64,000 nucleotides of DNA from Methylotuvimicrobium buryatense 5G (GCF_000341735.1 NZ_KB455575.1:4131924-4195923), one strand, 5' to 3'. Shown: positions 35,677 to 50,211, counted from the stretch's first letter. Notes: generated by a model not told the origin, from the sequence alone. Program-made: numbers and translations.

Positions 35677-35790
35677 GGAGGGGGTTTGGTGGCTCGATTG
35701 ACAGGTGTCGGCGGCAGGGATAGCCGCCGTCAAGCCTACATGGACGTATTCACGGCGCCCTGTCAAGCGAGTCACCAAACCGCCACAAAG
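35677..35790. repeat. Family C element, copy C2 (short form)
   Basis: GGGGGTTTGGTGGCTCGATTGACAGG (quoted by parts: GGTTTGGTG, CGATTGACAG) pairs with CTGTCAAGCG and CACCAAACC. The core CATGGACGTATTCACGGCG is intact. The long C1/C4 flanks are missing. From 35791 to 36016 I see only fragments (GTCAAAGGACGCC of family A, and a GAATGCGGATATTGCACGG trace of module E). Confidence 0.65.
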
Positions 35791-36016
35791 CCTACTACTT
35801 GTATAAGTTACTTTGTGCATATTCCTAATCAAATTTATGCGCTGTAAGCTCGTCAAAGGACGCCGAGGCCTTCGCGCCTAAATTATGGATGATTTCGATT
35901 CATAGCTAATGACCTATGGAGTTTAGTTGCAAGGTGAATGCGGATATTGCACGGAGCAAAAATCCACACTGCTCCGAGATGAATATGGCAAATTAGTCGC
36001 GTGATCTAAAGTTGTA

Positions 36017-37567
36017 TTATTGTAGCAAAATAGCAGCGCCTATCATTGCCGCGCCGATCAAAATCGTAGTCAATGTGGTATTTTGGTTACGTTCGATTTG
36101 TTTGCGTAATAAATGCAATTCGCGGTTTTGTTGATCCATTTGCGCGCGGGCATGACCTGCGTCGTTCAATGCCTTGATAACCAGTGCCGGGATTTCCGGG
36201 AATTGCTCTGCGAGTTCGGGAAACTGTTGCAAGGCTTTTTGTATTTTGGCTTTCGGGCCTAGACGTTCGTGAAACCATTTTTCCAGAAATGGTTTCGCGG
36301 TTTGCCATAAATCTAGTTCAGGATAAAGTTGGCGGCCGAGTCCTTCAATATTAAGCAGGGTTTTTTGCAGTAGCACCAGTTGTGGTTGAACATGCATGTC
36401 GAAGCGCCGGGCGGTTTGAAACAAACGCAGCAATAAGTGTCCGAAAGAGATATCCTTGAGCGGTTTTTCGAAAATCGGTTCGCAAACACTTCGGATTGCC
36501 GATTCAAAGTCTTCGACACGCGTCGTTCCGGGAACCCAGCCTGATTCGACATGCATTTGCGCAACGCGGCGGTAATCCCGATTGAAAAAGGCTAGAAAGT
36601 TTTCAGCCAAGTAGCGCTGATCGGATTCCGACAGCGTGCCGACGATGCCGAAATCGACAGCGAGATATTTGGCAGGGAGTTCGACGAAAATATTGCCGGG
36701 ATGCATGTCGGCATGAAAAAAATTATCGCGAAAGACTTGCGTGAAAAAAATTTCGACGCCGCGTTCGGCAAGCAGTTTGAAGTCGGCATTGCCGGCTCGC
36801 AATTGTTCGATGTTGCCGACCGGTATGCCTTTGATGCGTTCCATGACCATGACTTTTTGGCGAGTCAACGGCCAATGTACTTCCGGCACATAAATCATTT
36901 CCGAGTGTTCGAAATTACGGCGCAGCTTAGCGGCGTTGGCGGCTTCTCTGACTAAGTCGAGTTCATCTAGTGTCGATTTCTCGAATTCCATAACAACTTC
37001 CCGAGGCCTTAATCGTCGGGCATCGCTCCAAAAGCGTTCGGCAAAGCGAGCTAATTCGTATAGCAAGCCGACATCGGACCGGATGCGCTGTTCGATGTCG
37101 GGTCGTAATACCTTGACGATGACCTGTTCACCGTTATTTAACACGGCAGTATGCACTTGTGCGACCGAGGCCGACGCTAGCGGTTCGTCGTCGAATTCGG
37201 CGAAAGCCTCGCTGATCGGTATTCCCAATTCTTTTTCGATAATTGCACGGGCAATACTACTGGAAAACGGAGGAACCTTGTCTTGCAACTTGACCAGTTC
37301 ATCCGCGATATCTTCAGGGAGTAGGTCCTTACGGGTGGATAAGGCTTGTCCGAATTTTACATAGATGGGGCCTAAATCTTCGAGTGCACGACGAATTCTG
37401 ACGCCGCGTGATTCTGTTCCGCGCCGTAGCCAAAAGGTAGGCGATAAAAAGACTAAATACCGAATTGGCCGGAATAAATGCGTTTTTAGGACAATTTCAT
37501 CAAGGCCGTGGAAGACCAGGACCCAGTTGATATGAATCAGGCGCAGCAATATTTTTGGGCGGATCAC
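36017..37567 (-). CDS. ubiB: Ubiquinone biosynthesis protein UbiB (ABC1/ADCK atypical kinase)
   Basis: The 516-residue protein has the UbiB KxGQ-type motif ([20 protein letters not shown]), an Ala-rich loop ([12 protein letters not shown]), the lysine [26 protein letters not shown] and [14 protein letters not shown]-terminal hydrophobic tail ([15 protein letters not shown]) anchors it to the membrane. UbiB is an ATPase that helps extract or organise ubiquinone intermediates. It follows ubiJ by 60 bp in the ubiE-ubiJ-ubiB order. The length is a little under the E. coli form. Confidence 0.95.
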   Translation of the reverse strand: MIRPKILLRLIHINWVLVFHGLDEIVLKTHLFRPIRYLVFLSPTFWLRRGTESRGVRIRRALEDLGPIYVKFGQALSTRKDLLPEDIADELVKLQDKVPPFSSSIARAIIEKELGIPISEAFAEFDDEPLASASVAQVHTAVLNNGEQVIVKVLRPDIEQRIRSDVGLLYELARFAERFWSDARRLRPREVVMEFEKSTLDELDLVREAANAAKLRRNFEHSEMIYVPEVHWPLTRQKVMVMERIKGIPVGNIEQLRAGNADFKLLAERGVEIFFTQVFRDNFFHADMHPGNIFVELPAKYLAVDFGIVGTLSESDQRYLAENFLAFFNRDYRRVAQMHVESGWVPGTTRVEDFESAIRSVCEPIFEKPLKDISFGHLLLRLFQTARRFDMHVQPQLVLLQKTLLNIEGLGRQLYPELDLWQTAKPFLEKWFHERLGPKAKIQKALQQFPELAEQFPEIPALVIKALNDAGHARAQMDQQNRELHLLRKQIERNQNTTLTTILIGAAMIGAAILLQ

Positions 37568-37627
37568 TGAGTTACCTTGTAGTAATATTGTCGTGGATGG
37601 ATCAAAGGGGTTGGTTTGTATATAGGG

Positions 37628-38266
37628 TTAAGGCTGTTCGGTATGGGTAATCTCAAGATTTTCTAGACGGCTTTGTAATCGGTCAAGATCGGTTTGCAGG
37701 TCGCTGATTTTACGGTAGAAAATATCGGTCTCTGGTTTTGCGGGTAAGTCTCGAGCTTCCTCCTGAAGAAATTCCGTTAGGTTGAGCCGGAAGCTTTCGA
37801 GTATGTCGCCGGTCCAACTTTGGCCGGTACGAAAGAATCGGCCTATGCGATGAGCAATGATATCGCCGGTATAACGCGATAGTATTTCTTCGAGGTCGAT
37901 ATCTATCTTTTCGAAAAGGTTAATGAATGCATTCCCGACTTCATTATCACCGCTGATTTCGATCAAGTCGTTGAATAATGTGCTTCCCAAGCCTTTTGCG
38001 CCGAATGCTAGTGCTGTGCCGGTCAATAACGTGTCGGCCGGGGTCGGGTAGTCGTCTAAGACCTGAATAGCGGTTTCCGAAGGGCAAAGATAGAGTGTTT
38101 CATTGAATGGCCGGAGGGTAATGCCGATCACTTTGCCGGTTAGCGGAGCCAGTAAATAACTAGCATCGCGGTCAAGTGCGACGAAGCGATTCAAGGCGGC
38201 TTCGAATACGCTAAGCAGTAGGGGTTTTACGGTCATGAGCGAGTCGTCGGTAAATTGGGGAGGCAT
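37628..38266 (-). CDS. ubiJ: Ubiquinone biosynthesis accessory factor UbiJ (SCP2 domain)
   Basis: The 212-residue protein has an N-terminal SCP2-like lipid-binding domain (about 15-115, with DTLLTGTALAFGAKGLGSTL) and a helical C-terminus ending in a coiled coil (YRKISDLQTDLDRLQSRLEN). Its place between ubiE (2 bp gap) and ubiB identifies it as UbiJ, which holds hydrophobic ubiquinone intermediates in the Ubi complex. Sequence conservation in the family is low, so context carries weight. Confidence 0.88.
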   Translation of the reverse strand: MPPQFTDDSLMTVKPLLLSVFEAALNRFVALDRDASYLLAPLTGKVIGITLRPFNETLYLCPSETAIQVLDDYPTPADTLLTGTALAFGAKGLGSTLFNDLIEISGDNEVGNAFINLFEKIDIDLEEILSRYTGDIIAHRIGRFFRTGQSWTGDILESFRLNLTEFLQEEARDLPAKPETDIFYRKISDLQTDLDRLQSRLENLEITHTEQP

Positions 38267-38268
38267 TA

Positions 38269-39018
38269 TTAGATTTTATAGCCTCTATGTACCGCCACGA
38301 TGCCTTGCGTTAAATTAAAATATTCGCAGCGTTCAAGGCCTGCGTTTTCCATCATTTTTTTGAGGTCGTCTTGTTTCGGATGCATGCGGATCGATTCGGC
38401 TAAATACCGGTAGCTCTCTTCGTCCTTTGCAACGAACTTTCCGATTTTAGGCATCAAGTTGAATGAATAAAAGTCGTAAACCTTTTCGGTCAATTTGTCG
38501 GTCGGGTGGGAAAATTCCAGCACGATGACCCTTCCGCCCGGTTTTAACACGCGATACATCGATCTTAATGCAGCGTCTTTGTCGGTAACGTTGCGGAGCC
38601 CAAAGCCGATACAAACACAGTCGAAGGAGTTGTCCTCGAAAGGTAGGCATTCCGCATTGACTTGCGCGAAGCGAATGTTGCCGATGATGCCGTGGTCGAT
38701 CAGGCGATCGCGACCATTACGCAGCATTTCTGCGTTGATGTCTGCGAGGACTACCTGCCCTTTTTTGCCGACGCGTTTTTCGAAGAGCATTGTCAGGTCG
38801 CCGGTGCCGCCGGCCAGGTCAAGTACACTTTCACCGCTACGGACGTTGCTGAGTTGTACGGCTATGCGTTTCCAAACGCGATGAATGCCGAACGACATTA
38901 AATCGTTCATGATATCGTATTTGCCGGCCACGGAGTCAAATACACCCCGGACCATTTGAACTTTTTCTTCCTTAGCGACTTGTTTAAAGCCGAAATGAGT
39001 TGTGTTTTCGTTTGTCAT
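38269..39018 (-). CDS. ubiE: Ubiquinone/menaquinone C-methyltransferase UbiE
   Basis: The 249-residue protein has the UbiE signatures: [35 protein letters not shown] (SAM motif I), [20 protein letters not shown] and [15 protein letters not shown]. It methylates the ring of demethoxyubiquinol or demethylmenaquinol. It heads the ubiE-ubiJ-ubiB group and ends two bases before ubiJ starts. The DUF971 gene is 144 bp upstream on the same strand, a common neighbour. Confidence 0.96.
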   Translation of the reverse strand: MTNENTTHFGFKQVAKEEKVQMVRGVFDSVAGKYDIMNDLMSFGIHRVWKRIAVQLSNVRSGESVLDLAGGTGDLTMLFEKRVGKKGQVVLADINAEMLRNGRDRLIDHGIIGNIRFAQVNAECLPFEDNSFDCVCIGFGLRNVTDKDAALRSMYRVLKPGGRVIVLEFSHPTDKLTEKVYDFYSFNLMPKIGKFVAKDEESYRYLAESIRMHPKQDDLKKMMENAGLERCEYFNLTQGIVAVHRGYKI

Positions 39019-39162
39019 GATTGTATCCGGTTAGGCGCTAATTAGTGATCGAATTTAGCCGAAAGCAAGGCTGTTGTTCCGAAGACGAGGAGTTTAGTCG
39101 ACAAAAGCTACAGCCGAATTGCCGCCTTGTCATCGAGCATGACTCGCACGATATAGAGTGGG

Positions 39163-39540
39163 TTACTGATGATGGGGTTGTCCCGCCGTTTCGAGTTTAT
39201 CCAAGTATGCAGCCCATAGCTCCTTGTATTCCGAGCCTAATTTATAAAGTAGCGGCCAAGTGTAAATGCCACTGTTATGACCGTCGCTAAAAAACGGGGT
39301 TACCGCGTAATTGCCGACCGGTTTAAGTTCGTTGATGGTGACGTTTTCTTTGCCTATTTGTAATATTTCTTGTCCGGGTCCATGGCCTATCGCTTCCGCC
39401 GAAGGGGTGTAGACGCGAAGGTATTCATAAGGCAACGAAAAGGTTTGTCCGTCGTCGAAACTAATTTCCAAAATTCGTGAATTCTGGTGTAGCTTGATTT
39501 CGGTTGGTGTTGTGTCGATTTCTTGTACGATCAGGCGCAT
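39163..39540 (-). CDS. DUF971 (gamma-butyrobetaine hydroxylase-like N-terminal) protein
   Basis: The 125-residue protein is a stand-alone DUF971 domain (TEIKLHQNSRILEISFDDGQ, FSLPYEYLRVYTPSAE, VGNYAVTPFFSDGHNSGIYT, WPLLYKLG). The family is fused to gamma-butyrobetaine hydroxylases in eukaryotes and occurs next to hslVU or Mrp/Fe-S genes in bacteria; its role is not settled. It begins 4 bp after hslU, so it is the third gene of the hslV-hslU operon. Confidence 0.88.
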   Translation of the reverse strand: MRLIVQEIDTTPTEIKLHQNSRILEISFDDGQTFSLPYEYLRVYTPSAEAIGHGPGQEILQIGKENVTINELKPVGNYAVTPFFSDGHNSGIYTWPLLYKLGSEYKELWAAYLDKLETAGQPHHQ

Positions 39541-39544
39541 AAGT

Positions 39545-40870
39545 TTAGAGTATGTATCGGCTTAAGTCTTCATCCTGAGCTAACTCGGCTAGATGTGCGT
39601 CGACATAGCCGGCGTCAATCGTGATCGATTGCTCGGTTAAATCCGGTGCGTTAAACGATATTTCCTCCAGTAAGCGCTCCAATAGGGTATGCAATCTTCT
39701 TGCGCCAATGTTTTCCGTTGTTTCATTGACTTGCCAGCCAAGTTCGGCAATGCGTTGAATGCCGTCTTGAGAGAAATTTAACAATACACCTTCGGTAGCT
39801 AATAAGGCTTGATATTGCTCGGTCAATGAGGCGTCCGGTTCTGTTAGGATACGAACAAAGTCATCGGCGGTTAGGGCGTCGAGCTCAACTCGGATAGGAA
39901 AGCGGCCCTGCAGTTCTGGGATGAGGTCCGATGGTTTGGTTAAATGAAAGGCGCCTGAGGCAATGAATAAAATATGATCGGTTTTGATTGTGCCATATTT
40001 TGTGCTGACCGTGCTGCCTTCGACCAGTGGCAACAAATCGCGTTGAACACCCTCGCGGGAAACCTCTCCGCCACCGCTACTCATTTCGGAACGTTTACAA
40101 ATTTTATCGATTTCGTCTAAGAAAACTATACCGTTTTGTTCCACTGCGTCAACCGCGCGTAGCTTGATATCTTCTTCATTAACCAGTTTGGCGGCTTCTT
40201 CTTCTTGCAGGGCTTTCAAGGCATCCTTGATTTTCAATTTACGAGTGCTTTTTCGGCTGCTACTGAGATTTTGAAACATCCCTTGTAATTGACTGGTCAT
40301 TTCTTCCATGCCGGGAGGAGCCATGATTTCAACGCCGAGCGGGGCTATGCGGACATCGATTTCAATTTCCTTATCGTCCAGCTCTCCTTCACGTAGCTTT
40401 TTGCGCATTTTTTGACGCGTGGACGACTCAGTTTCGGAAAGCATGCCACCACTAGCGCTCGGTAATAAGATGTCGAGTACTGATTCTTCAGCAGCATCGG
40501 CTGCCCTGTTTTGAACCTTATCCATCTCTTCTTGGCGAGTCATTTTTACCGCGGTATCGACGAGATCGCGAATGATCGATTCAACGTCGCGACCCACATA
40601 GCCCACTTCGGTAAATTTAGTGGCTTCTATCTTTATGAATGGCGCGTTCGCAAGTTTGGCTAAGCGTCTGGCGATTTCGGTTTTGCCGACGCCGGTGGGG
40701 CCAATCATCAGGATGTTTTTCGGAGTGATTTCATCGCGTAGAATGCCGCTAACTAGACTGCGACGCCAGCGATTACGTAGCGCGATTGCGACAGCTCGCT
40801 TAGCATTAGCTTGTCCTATGATGTGTTTATCCAGTTCGTGGACAATTTCTCTTGGTGTCATTTGGCTCAT
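39545..40870 (-). CDS. hslU: HslU (ClpY) unfoldase ATPase of the HslVU protease
   Basis: The 441-residue AAA+ protein has Walker [19 protein letters not shown], the pore loop GYVGRDVES, Walker [12 protein letters not shown], sensor [20 protein letters not shown] and the C-terminus LSRYIL that inserts into HslV. It unfolds substrates and feeds them to HslV in the cytoplasm. Its ATG overlaps the hslV stop by four bases. The length is typical of the family. Confidence 0.96.
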   Translation of the reverse strand: MSQMTPREIVHELDKHIIGQANAKRAVAIALRNRWRRSLVSGILRDEITPKNILMIGPTGVGKTEIARRLAKLANAPFIKIEATKFTEVGYVGRDVESIIRDLVDTAVKMTRQEEMDKVQNRAADAAEESVLDILLPSASGGMLSETESSTRQKMRKKLREGELDDKEIEIDVRIAPLGVEIMAPPGMEEMTSQLQGMFQNLSSSRKSTRKLKIKDALKALQEEEAAKLVNEEDIKLRAVDAVEQNGIVFLDEIDKICKRSEMSSGGGEVSREGVQRDLLPLVEGSTVSTKYGTIKTDHILFIASGAFHLTKPSDLIPELQGRFPIRVELDALTADDFVRILTEPDASLTEQYQALLATEGVLLNFSQDGIQRIAELGWQVNETTENIGARRLHTLLERLLEEISFNAPDLTEQSITIDAGYVDAHLAELAQDEDLSRYIL

Positions 40871-41424
40871 TCGGTCTGCTCTTTAGGTTCGGCGTCGAGT
40901 TCTTCAATACGCAAGTTATGGTTCGTATAAATGCATATGTCTGCAGCTATATTGAGAGAGCGTTCAACAATTTCACGCGCACTAAGTTGAGTGTTTTCTA
41001 ACAAAGCCCGGGCCGCTGATTGAGCATAAGGTCCTCCTGAGCCGATAGCAATGAGGTCGTGTTCCGGTTCAATGACATCTCCGGTGCCTGATATGATCAA
41101 AGAGGACTTCGCGTCCGCAATAGTAAGCAAGGCTTCAAGCCTGCGCAAAGCGCGATCGGTACGCCAATCCTTAGCCATTTCCACGGCTGCGCGAGTTAAA
41201 TTGCCTCGATGTTTTTCCAGCTTGCCTTCAAAATGCTCAAATAAGGTAAATGCATCGGCCGTGGCTCCGGCGAAACCCGCAATAACTTTATCGTGATATA
41301 AGCGTCGAACTTTGCGTGCGTTGCCTTTCATCACAGTGTTGCCAAGCGTGACCTGGCCGTCACCGCCAATGACAACTTTATCGCCGCGTCGGACGGAAAG
41401 AATGGTTGTTCCTCTGAAGTTCAC
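40867..41424 (-). CDS. hslV: HslV (ClpQ) peptidase of the HslVU protease
   Basis: The 185-residue protein reads [20 protein letters not shown], so the catalytic Thr is exposed after removal of five residues. The family phrases [20 protein letters not shown] and [17 protein letters not shown] are present. It starts with GTG at 41424, as no ATG fits. It forms the proteolytic double ring capped by HslU. It is the first gene of the operon; the promoter presumably lies in 41425-41600 but was not pinned down. Confidence 0.95.
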   Translation of the reverse strand: MNFRGTTILSVRRGDKVVIGGDGQVTLGNTVMKGNARKVRRLYHDKVIAGFAGATADAFTLFEHFEGKLEKHRGNLTRAAVEMAKDWRTDRALRRLEALLTIADAKSSLIISGTGDVIEPEHDLIAIGSGGPYAQSAARALLENTQLSAREIVERSLNIAADICIYTNHNLRIEELDAEPKEQTE

Positions 41425-41951
41425 TTCTAATTTCCAGTCTATAGTTATTAAAGTATGGCAATTCTACCTGTCTTATTCCATATAAGGAAAAGAATCTGAA
41501 TCGTTGTCATGGATATAATACAAAATATGGGTTGCACTCTTGAAATTTCAATAGGCGTAAAGCGAAAGTATAAGTTAATTAGATTCCTGCGGGTTTGATT
41601 TGAGAGCTAAAATTTGGATATTCATATAATAAAGTATAAATGGATTGTGTCTGTTTGGTTTTGCTCGACGCTTGGGATGATGTTGTATGCTTCTTGTCAG
41701 GATTTGGTGCGTTTTTTATTAAGAGCAAAAAGCAGGCTGGGTGCAGTGGTTGTGGTTTGTCTCTATTGTTGGTTTTTGCTAATCAATTCCCGCGCGTATA
41801 CGCAGAGTGTGTTAGGTGGAGTTTGCTTCGGAAAACTTTCAGAGGTCATCAGGTTGATTTAAAGGGAAAAATTAGTCATCGGAGAAAAAAGATCAAAACA
41901 AGCTTGACTCAAAATTAAGAATCCTGTTTAATACGCGCTCTTTCACGGTGC
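41425..41951. other. Intergenic stretch without recognisable gene
   Basis: This 527-bp gap between hslV and tRNA-Phe is AT-rich and free of the A/B/C repeat families. Two overlapping plus-strand frames of 82 and 92 codons (41614-41862, 41640-41918) occur, with hydrophobic stretches. They have no clear ribosome site and I recognise no family, so I do not call them genes. Promoters for hslV and tRNA-Phe must be here. Confidence 0.5.
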
Positions 41952-42027
<76 letters not shown>

Positions 42028-42071
42028 ATGAAAGATTTATTTAACTAAACAGTTAAATAAAAAAATAAAGT

Positions 42072-42099
42072 TTGACATTGAGTTTTGCCTCTGTATAAT
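42072..42099 (+). promoter_or_regulatory. rRNA operon promoter
   Basis: TTGACA (42072-42077) and TATAAT (42094-42099) match both consensus boxes perfectly with a 16-bp spacer. GGCGGGCTC follows, a GC-rich discriminator as expected for stringent-controlled rRNA promoters. It is about 200 bp before 16S. Confidence 0.88.
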
Positions 42100-42130
42100 A
42101 GGCGGGCTCAACGGGAGAGAAAGTCTTCCA

Positions 42131-42142
42131 GCTCTTTAACAA
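42131..42142 (+). promoter_or_regulatory. boxA antitermination site before 16S
   Basis: GCTCTTTAACAA matches the rrn boxA, bound by NusB-S10 in antitermination complexes. The same word is repeated before 23S at 44198. Confidence 0.8.
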
Positions 42143-42296
42143 GCAGATCAAAATAATTTGTGTGGGTGCTTGTGGCGGGTAGCTTAGCGGTTAAAGCTAT
42201 TCGACGCAAGAACAACACGTTAATTCAAGTAGATTACGTTTAATTCTTAGTCGAGCCAAGATTGGTGACTGATCTTATTTAGTCACAAACCATATT

Positions 42297-43831
<1,535 letters not shown>

Positions 43832-43898
43832 CAAAGACAGCAAGCGTTCGTCATAAGTACCCACAACAAATTATTTTGATCGAAGACGTCACGAGCCT

Positions 43899-43975
<77 letters not shown>

Positions 43976-44046
43976 ACGCGGCGCAAGCCTGGAAGCGGAA
44001 GGACCACCCGTCAAGCTAGCACTGCCTGGTTTGCACGACCCCCCAA

Positions 44047-44122
44047 GGGGCCATAGCTCAGCTGGGAGAGCGCCTGCCTTGCACGCAGGAGGTCGGGAGT
44101 TCGATCCTCCCTGGCTCCACCA
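44047..44122 (+). tRNA. tRNA-Ala (TGC)
   Basis: A 76-nt cloverleaf with acceptor GGGGCCA/TGGCTCC, anticodon TGC in CCTTGCACGCAGG and an encoded CCA. Its CCA end is part of a 17-bp inverted repeat with the following spacer (44118-44174). Confidence 0.97.
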
Positions 44123-44174
44123 ATGCTATACAGTTTTAACGGCGAACACCCGAAAAGACTGTATAGCATTGGTG
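44118..44174 (+). other. 17-bp inverted repeat that includes the tRNA-Ala 3' end
   Basis: CACCAATGCTATACAGT (44118-44134) is perfectly complementary to ACTGTATAGCATTGGTG (44158-44174), leaving a 23-nt loop. The left arm contains the tRNA CCA. In the precursor this stem would hide the tRNA 3' end and may be an RNase processing site. Confidence 0.75.
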
Positions 44175-44197
44175 ACGAAACAACAACGTCAGTAATA

Positions 44198-44209
44198 GCT
44201 CTTTAACAA
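44198..44209 (+). promoter_or_regulatory. boxA antitermination site before 23S
   Basis: GCTCTTTAACAA is identical to the boxA before 16S. It supports antitermination through the 23S gene. Confidence 0.78.
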
Positions 44210-44438
44210 TTTGGAAATCTGTACACTGTAAATTCAGCGTTTAAAGCAATTTAAACTAAGAAGATACAAATAACAAGTTCATGTACACAGACGGAGAAGT
44301 CGAGTTTAGAAGCGCCCGTGTCGAAAGGCAAGGGGAGCGATTAAAATAGGCGGAACCGAACGTGAACTGAATGAGTTCTCAAGCAGAAAGCGAAAATGTC
44401 AGCTGATCCGTATAACGTCAGACTTATTGGGGTTATAT

Positions 44439-47333
<2,895 letters not shown>

Positions 47334-47338
47334 TATAA

Positions 47339-47622
47339 CACCCAATCGGTTTGAAAACCAGAGTGTTATACAACGGCCGACAATCGCTAAAGCGAGAGAG
47401 CGAAAAACGTGTACAGATTTCCAAAAAAACAGGTGAAAAGAGCAAGGTTCAAGGTAAAAGGCGCAAGGCGAAAGGCTAAGCGGCAGAGACCGAAAACCCT
47501 GATAAAACCGAAAACACCTGTTAGTAAAGAGTTTTGAGTAGGCGCAAAGCACAAAGCCGAGTAAGCATTAAAGAAGATAACCTTTAAGCTAACGGCTTAG
47601 CGTTGAACCTGCTGTAACCAGT
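47339..47622 (+). other. Long 23S-5S spacer with purine-rich tandem words
   Basis: The spacer is about 285 nt, longer than the roughly 90 nt in E. coli. It contains a run of related words (GCAAGG, CAAGGTAAAAGGCGCAAGG, GCGAAAGGCTAAG) around 47440-47480 and no tRNA. Confidence 0.6.
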
Positions 47623-47623
47623 T

Positions 47624-47741
47624 TGCCTGGTGACCATAGCGAGCGTGTCCCACCCGATCCCATCCCGAACTCGGCAGTGAAACCGCTTAGCGCCGATGAT
47701 AGTGTGGCAGTTTGCCATGTGAAAGTAGGGAATTGCCAGGC
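47624..47741 (+). rRNA. rrf: 5S ribosomal RNA
   Basis: About 118 nt, beginning TGCCTGGTGACCATAGCGAG and ending GGGAATTGCCAGGC. The ends pair, and CCCGAACTCGGCAGTGAAAC is conserved. It closes the rRNA operon. Confidence 0.95.
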
Positions 47742-47750
47742 TCTTATCCT

Positions 47751-47788
47751 AAAGCCCGTGTTGATCACTCAACACGGGCTTTTTTTTG
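47751..47788 (+). terminator. Rho-independent terminator of the rRNA operon
   Basis: AAGCCCGTGTTG and CAACACGGGCTT form a 12-bp perfect stem with loop ATCACT, followed by eight T residues. It is a strong intrinsic terminator. Confidence 0.93.
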
Positions 47789-47890
47789 CCTTAAGGTTTG
47801 TCATAGAATGGCATCGCCAATAAAGCACAATCATTGCCGTTTGATGTCATTTGATTTGCGAAGGAGTTCTTGATAAATATCGTTTTGAAA

Positions 47891-48003
47891 CCATGCGCTT
47901 TGTCGACGGTGCGCTCACTCGCCCGACAGGACGCCATGGATACGTTCATGTAGGCTCGACGGCGGCACTCCCTGTTGCCGACATCCTCGCTAGCCACACC
48001 CTA
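47891..48003. repeat. Family C-like element, copy C3
   Basis: GGTGCGCTCACTCGCCCGAC, the inverted core CGCCATGGATACGTTCATG and the arm TGCCGACATCCTCG are recognisable. The last phrase is shared with family B, so the copy looks mixed. It sits between the rRNA terminator and family A copy A6. Confidence 0.55.
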
Positions 48004-48031
48004 TACCTTCATAAAGCTAACCATTTTTTGA

Positions 48032-48195
48032 GTATACCTAACGCACTTCAAATTTCGGTATTAGCGTATGGAGGCGCCTGGGGGTTCGGCAAAGGCTTTG
48101 GCAGCATGGATGCTGTCATAGAGCCTACATGGGCGTATTCACGGCGTCCTTTGACGGGCACCCCGGCGCCGAAATTTGACTAGTAAAGGGTATAT
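48032..48195. repeat. Family A palindromic element, copy A6
   Basis: A near full-length copy from GTATACCTAACGCACTTCAA to GACTAGTAAAGGGTATA. The pattern is very close to A1: GGCAGCATGGATGCTGTC forms the tip hairpin. The core has one change (CATGGGCGTATTCACGGCG). Confidence 0.85.
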
Positions 48196-48293
48196 AAAGA
48201 AAAGGGTGTGGACATCGGTGTCTTTGTAAACGAAAATGACGATGAAGAAGAATTAAGCGCTCTTTGAGGCGATAAATGTCCAAAAAATGACTT

Positions 48294-48313
48294 CTCACTT
48301 TTTTAAAAGTGAG
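48294..48313. other. Short palindrome upstream of wecC
   Basis: CTCACTTTT and AAAAGTGAG form a hairpin 45 bp before the wecC ATG. It might be a leader hairpin or an end of the upstream repeat region. The function is unknown. Confidence 0.4.
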
Positions 48314-48358
48314 GCAAAAAATCAGCATCTATTTTTAAAGGACCTATAAGGAAGAACT

Positions 48359-49567
48359 ATGCAACCATCGGCAACAAAAGTTTGCGTAATTGGACTTGGC
48401 TACATCGGATTGCCTACCGCGTCGTTATTAGGAACCAAGGGCTTTGATGTCTTTGGCGTCGATACTTCCGAGCATGTTGTCAATACCATTAACCAAGGTA
48501 AGATTCATATCGTCGAGCCCGATCTCGATATTTTGGTCAAATCGGCCGTACAATCGGGAAATCTGAAAGCCGGCTTGCATCCGCAAGAAGCCGATGTCTT
48601 TATTCTGGCGGTGCCGACACCTTTTAAAGACGACCACATACCCGACCTGTCCTATGTTGAAGCCGCTACGCGAGTTATCGCGCCTTTTGTAAAGCCTGGG
48701 AACATTGTTATTTTGGAATCGACCAGCCCGGTCGGTACTACCGACGATATCGTCGCAAAGATATTAAGCGAAGAAGGTCATGACGTCGGAAGAGACGTTT
48801 ATGTCGCGCATTGTCCGGAGCGCGTGTTGCCGGGACGAATCTTGACTGAATTAGTGGAAAATGACCGCATCGTTGGCGGTATTAATGAAATATCGACTGA
48901 AAAAGTTATCGAATTTTATCAAGCTTTTGTGCGCGGAGAGATTTTGGCAACAGATGCCAAAACCGCCGAGCTCAGCAAGCTGAGCGAAAATTCATTCAGG
49001 GATGTCAATATCGCTTTTGCTAACGAGTTGTCGCTGATTTGCGATCAGGAAAATATCAACGTTTGGGAATTGATCAAATTAGCGAATCGCCATCCTCGAG
49101 TAAATATATTGCAACCGGGGCCTGGCGTCGGCGGGCATTGTATTGCCGTGGACCCTTGGTTTATTGTGGCGAGGTCACCGGATCAAGCCAGGCTCATTAG
49201 GACCGCTCGCGAAGTAAACGATGCCAAACCGCATTGGGTCATCGACAAAGTCAAAGTCAGTGCCGATAAATTTAAAAATCCTGTTATCGGCTGTTTGGGT
49301 TTGGCTTTTAAAGCTGATGTCGACGATTTGCGGGAGTCGCCGGCTTTGGATATCGTTAAGGAAATACGAAAGCAAGGCATTGGCGAGGTATTGGTTGCCG
49401 AACCCAACTTAACGGAACACAAAGAATTTGCGCTGTTGCCTTATCAAGAAGTCATCAAGCGGTCCGATATCGTGCTGCTGTTGGTCGATCATAAGCCGTT
49501 TAAAGCGTTGAAGGCGGCCGATCTCAAGGAGAAAATTTTGATCGATACGCGCGGCGTGATTCAATAG
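48359..49567 (+). CDS. wecC: UDP-N-acetyl-D-mannosaminuronate dehydrogenase
   Basis: The 402-residue protein is a UDP-sugar dehydrogenase with an N-terminal NAD fold (VCVIGLGYIGLPTASLLGTK), the central TAELSKLSENSFRDVNIAFA and the active-site Cys in GPGVGGHCIAVDPWF. The PERVLPG and NSFRD forms match the WecC group rather than Ugd. It oxidises UDP-ManNAc to UDP-ManNAcA for surface polysaccharide. The partner epimerase wecB and other polysaccharide genes are not adjacent, so it stands alone between the rRNA operon and greB. AAGGAAGAAC precedes the ATG. Confidence 0.9.
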   Translation: MQPSATKVCVIGLGYIGLPTASLLGTKGFDVFGVDTSEHVVNTINQGKIHIVEPDLDILVKSAVQSGNLKAGLHPQEADVFILAVPTPFKDDHIPDLSYVEAATRVIAPFVKPGNIVILESTSPVGTTDDIVAKILSEEGHDVGRDVYVAHCPERVLPGRILTELVENDRIVGGINEISTEKVIEFYQAFVRGEILATDAKTAELSKLSENSFRDVNIAFANELSLICDQENINVWELIKLANRHPRVNILQPGPGVGGHCIAVDPWFIVARSPDQARLIRTAREVNDAKPHWVIDKVKVSADKFKNPVIGCLGLAFKADVDDLRESPALDIVKEIRKQGIGEVLVAEPNLTEHKEFALLPYQEVIKRSDIVLLLVDHKPFKALKAADLKEKILIDTRGVIQ

Positions 49568-49580
49568 TTTGCGGATGCCC

Positions 49581-49616
49581 GATTCGGAAAACTAAAGCGA
49601 TGCGGTTTTCCGAATC
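49581..49616. terminator. Hairpin between convergent wecC and greB
   Basis: GATTCGGAAAAC and GTTTTCCGAATC form a perfect 12-bp stem with a 12-nt loop. It reaches into the greB stop codon. It may terminate from both sides, but no long T run follows. Confidence 0.6.
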
Positions 49617-50112
49617 ATGCCTCATAGGCAATATCCAGCACCGTATACTGTACGGCTTGATTGGCAATGTTAATGACGACCACATCGTCAAATGTCTTCT
49701 TCAATAAGACCTTGGCTAGTGGCGAATCCAAGCTGATATGCTGTTTAGCCGGATCGAGCTCGTCTGCGCCTACGATTCGGTATTTGACTTCCTTTCCTTC
49801 GGCGTTTTCCAGCGTTACCCAGGCACCGAAATAGATGCGATCTTGATCGTTCGGTGTTTGATCGACCACTTTCAGAATCGGCAAGCGTTTTTGCAAGTAA
49901 TGAATACGCCTGTCGATATCGCGTAATTCTTTTTTTCGATAGATGTATTCGGCGTTTTCCGATCGATCGCCTTCCGCGGCTGCGGCGGCGAGCGCTTCAG
50001 TCACATCCTTACGTCTTTCCCATAGCTGCCTGAGTTCTTGTTCCAAGGCTTGGTAGCCGTGGTGGGTGATGTAGGGCGATGATTTAGGTTGAGGGGGTCT
50101 CCAGCGGCTCAT
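49615..50112 (-). CDS. greB: Transcription elongation factor GreB
   Basis: The 165-residue protein has the N-terminal coiled-coil finger with acidic tip ([20 protein letters not shown]) and a C-terminal FKBP-like domain ([20 protein letters not shown]). The YIYRKKELR and Gre tip fit GreB rather than GreA. It inserts into RNA polymerase and stimulates cleavage of backtracked RNA. ATG 50112 ([20 protein letters not shown]) is the family start; the longer frame to 50166 has no match. Confidence 0.93.
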   Translation of the reverse strand: MSRWRPPQPKSSPYITHHGYQALEQELRQLWERRKDVTEALAAAAAEGDRSENAEYIYRKKELRDIDRRIHYLQKRLPILKVVDQTPNDQDRIYFGAWVTLENAEGKEVKYRIVGADELDPAKQHISLDSPLAKVLLKKTFDDVVVINIANQAVQYTVLDIAYEA

Positions 50113-50211
50113 GATTAGTAAGGTAATGAAATTAATTTTGAATATTTTCAGACAAATTGGCGTCAATTTTATATCATAAACAGCCCTTCATTAATTAAAA
50201 AAGGTTTATTT

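Noticed and set aside
41614-41918. Two overlapping hydrophobic frames of 82 and 92 codons upstream of tRNA-Phe
   Set aside because: No ribosome site, mutual overlap and no family resemblance, so not called as genes.
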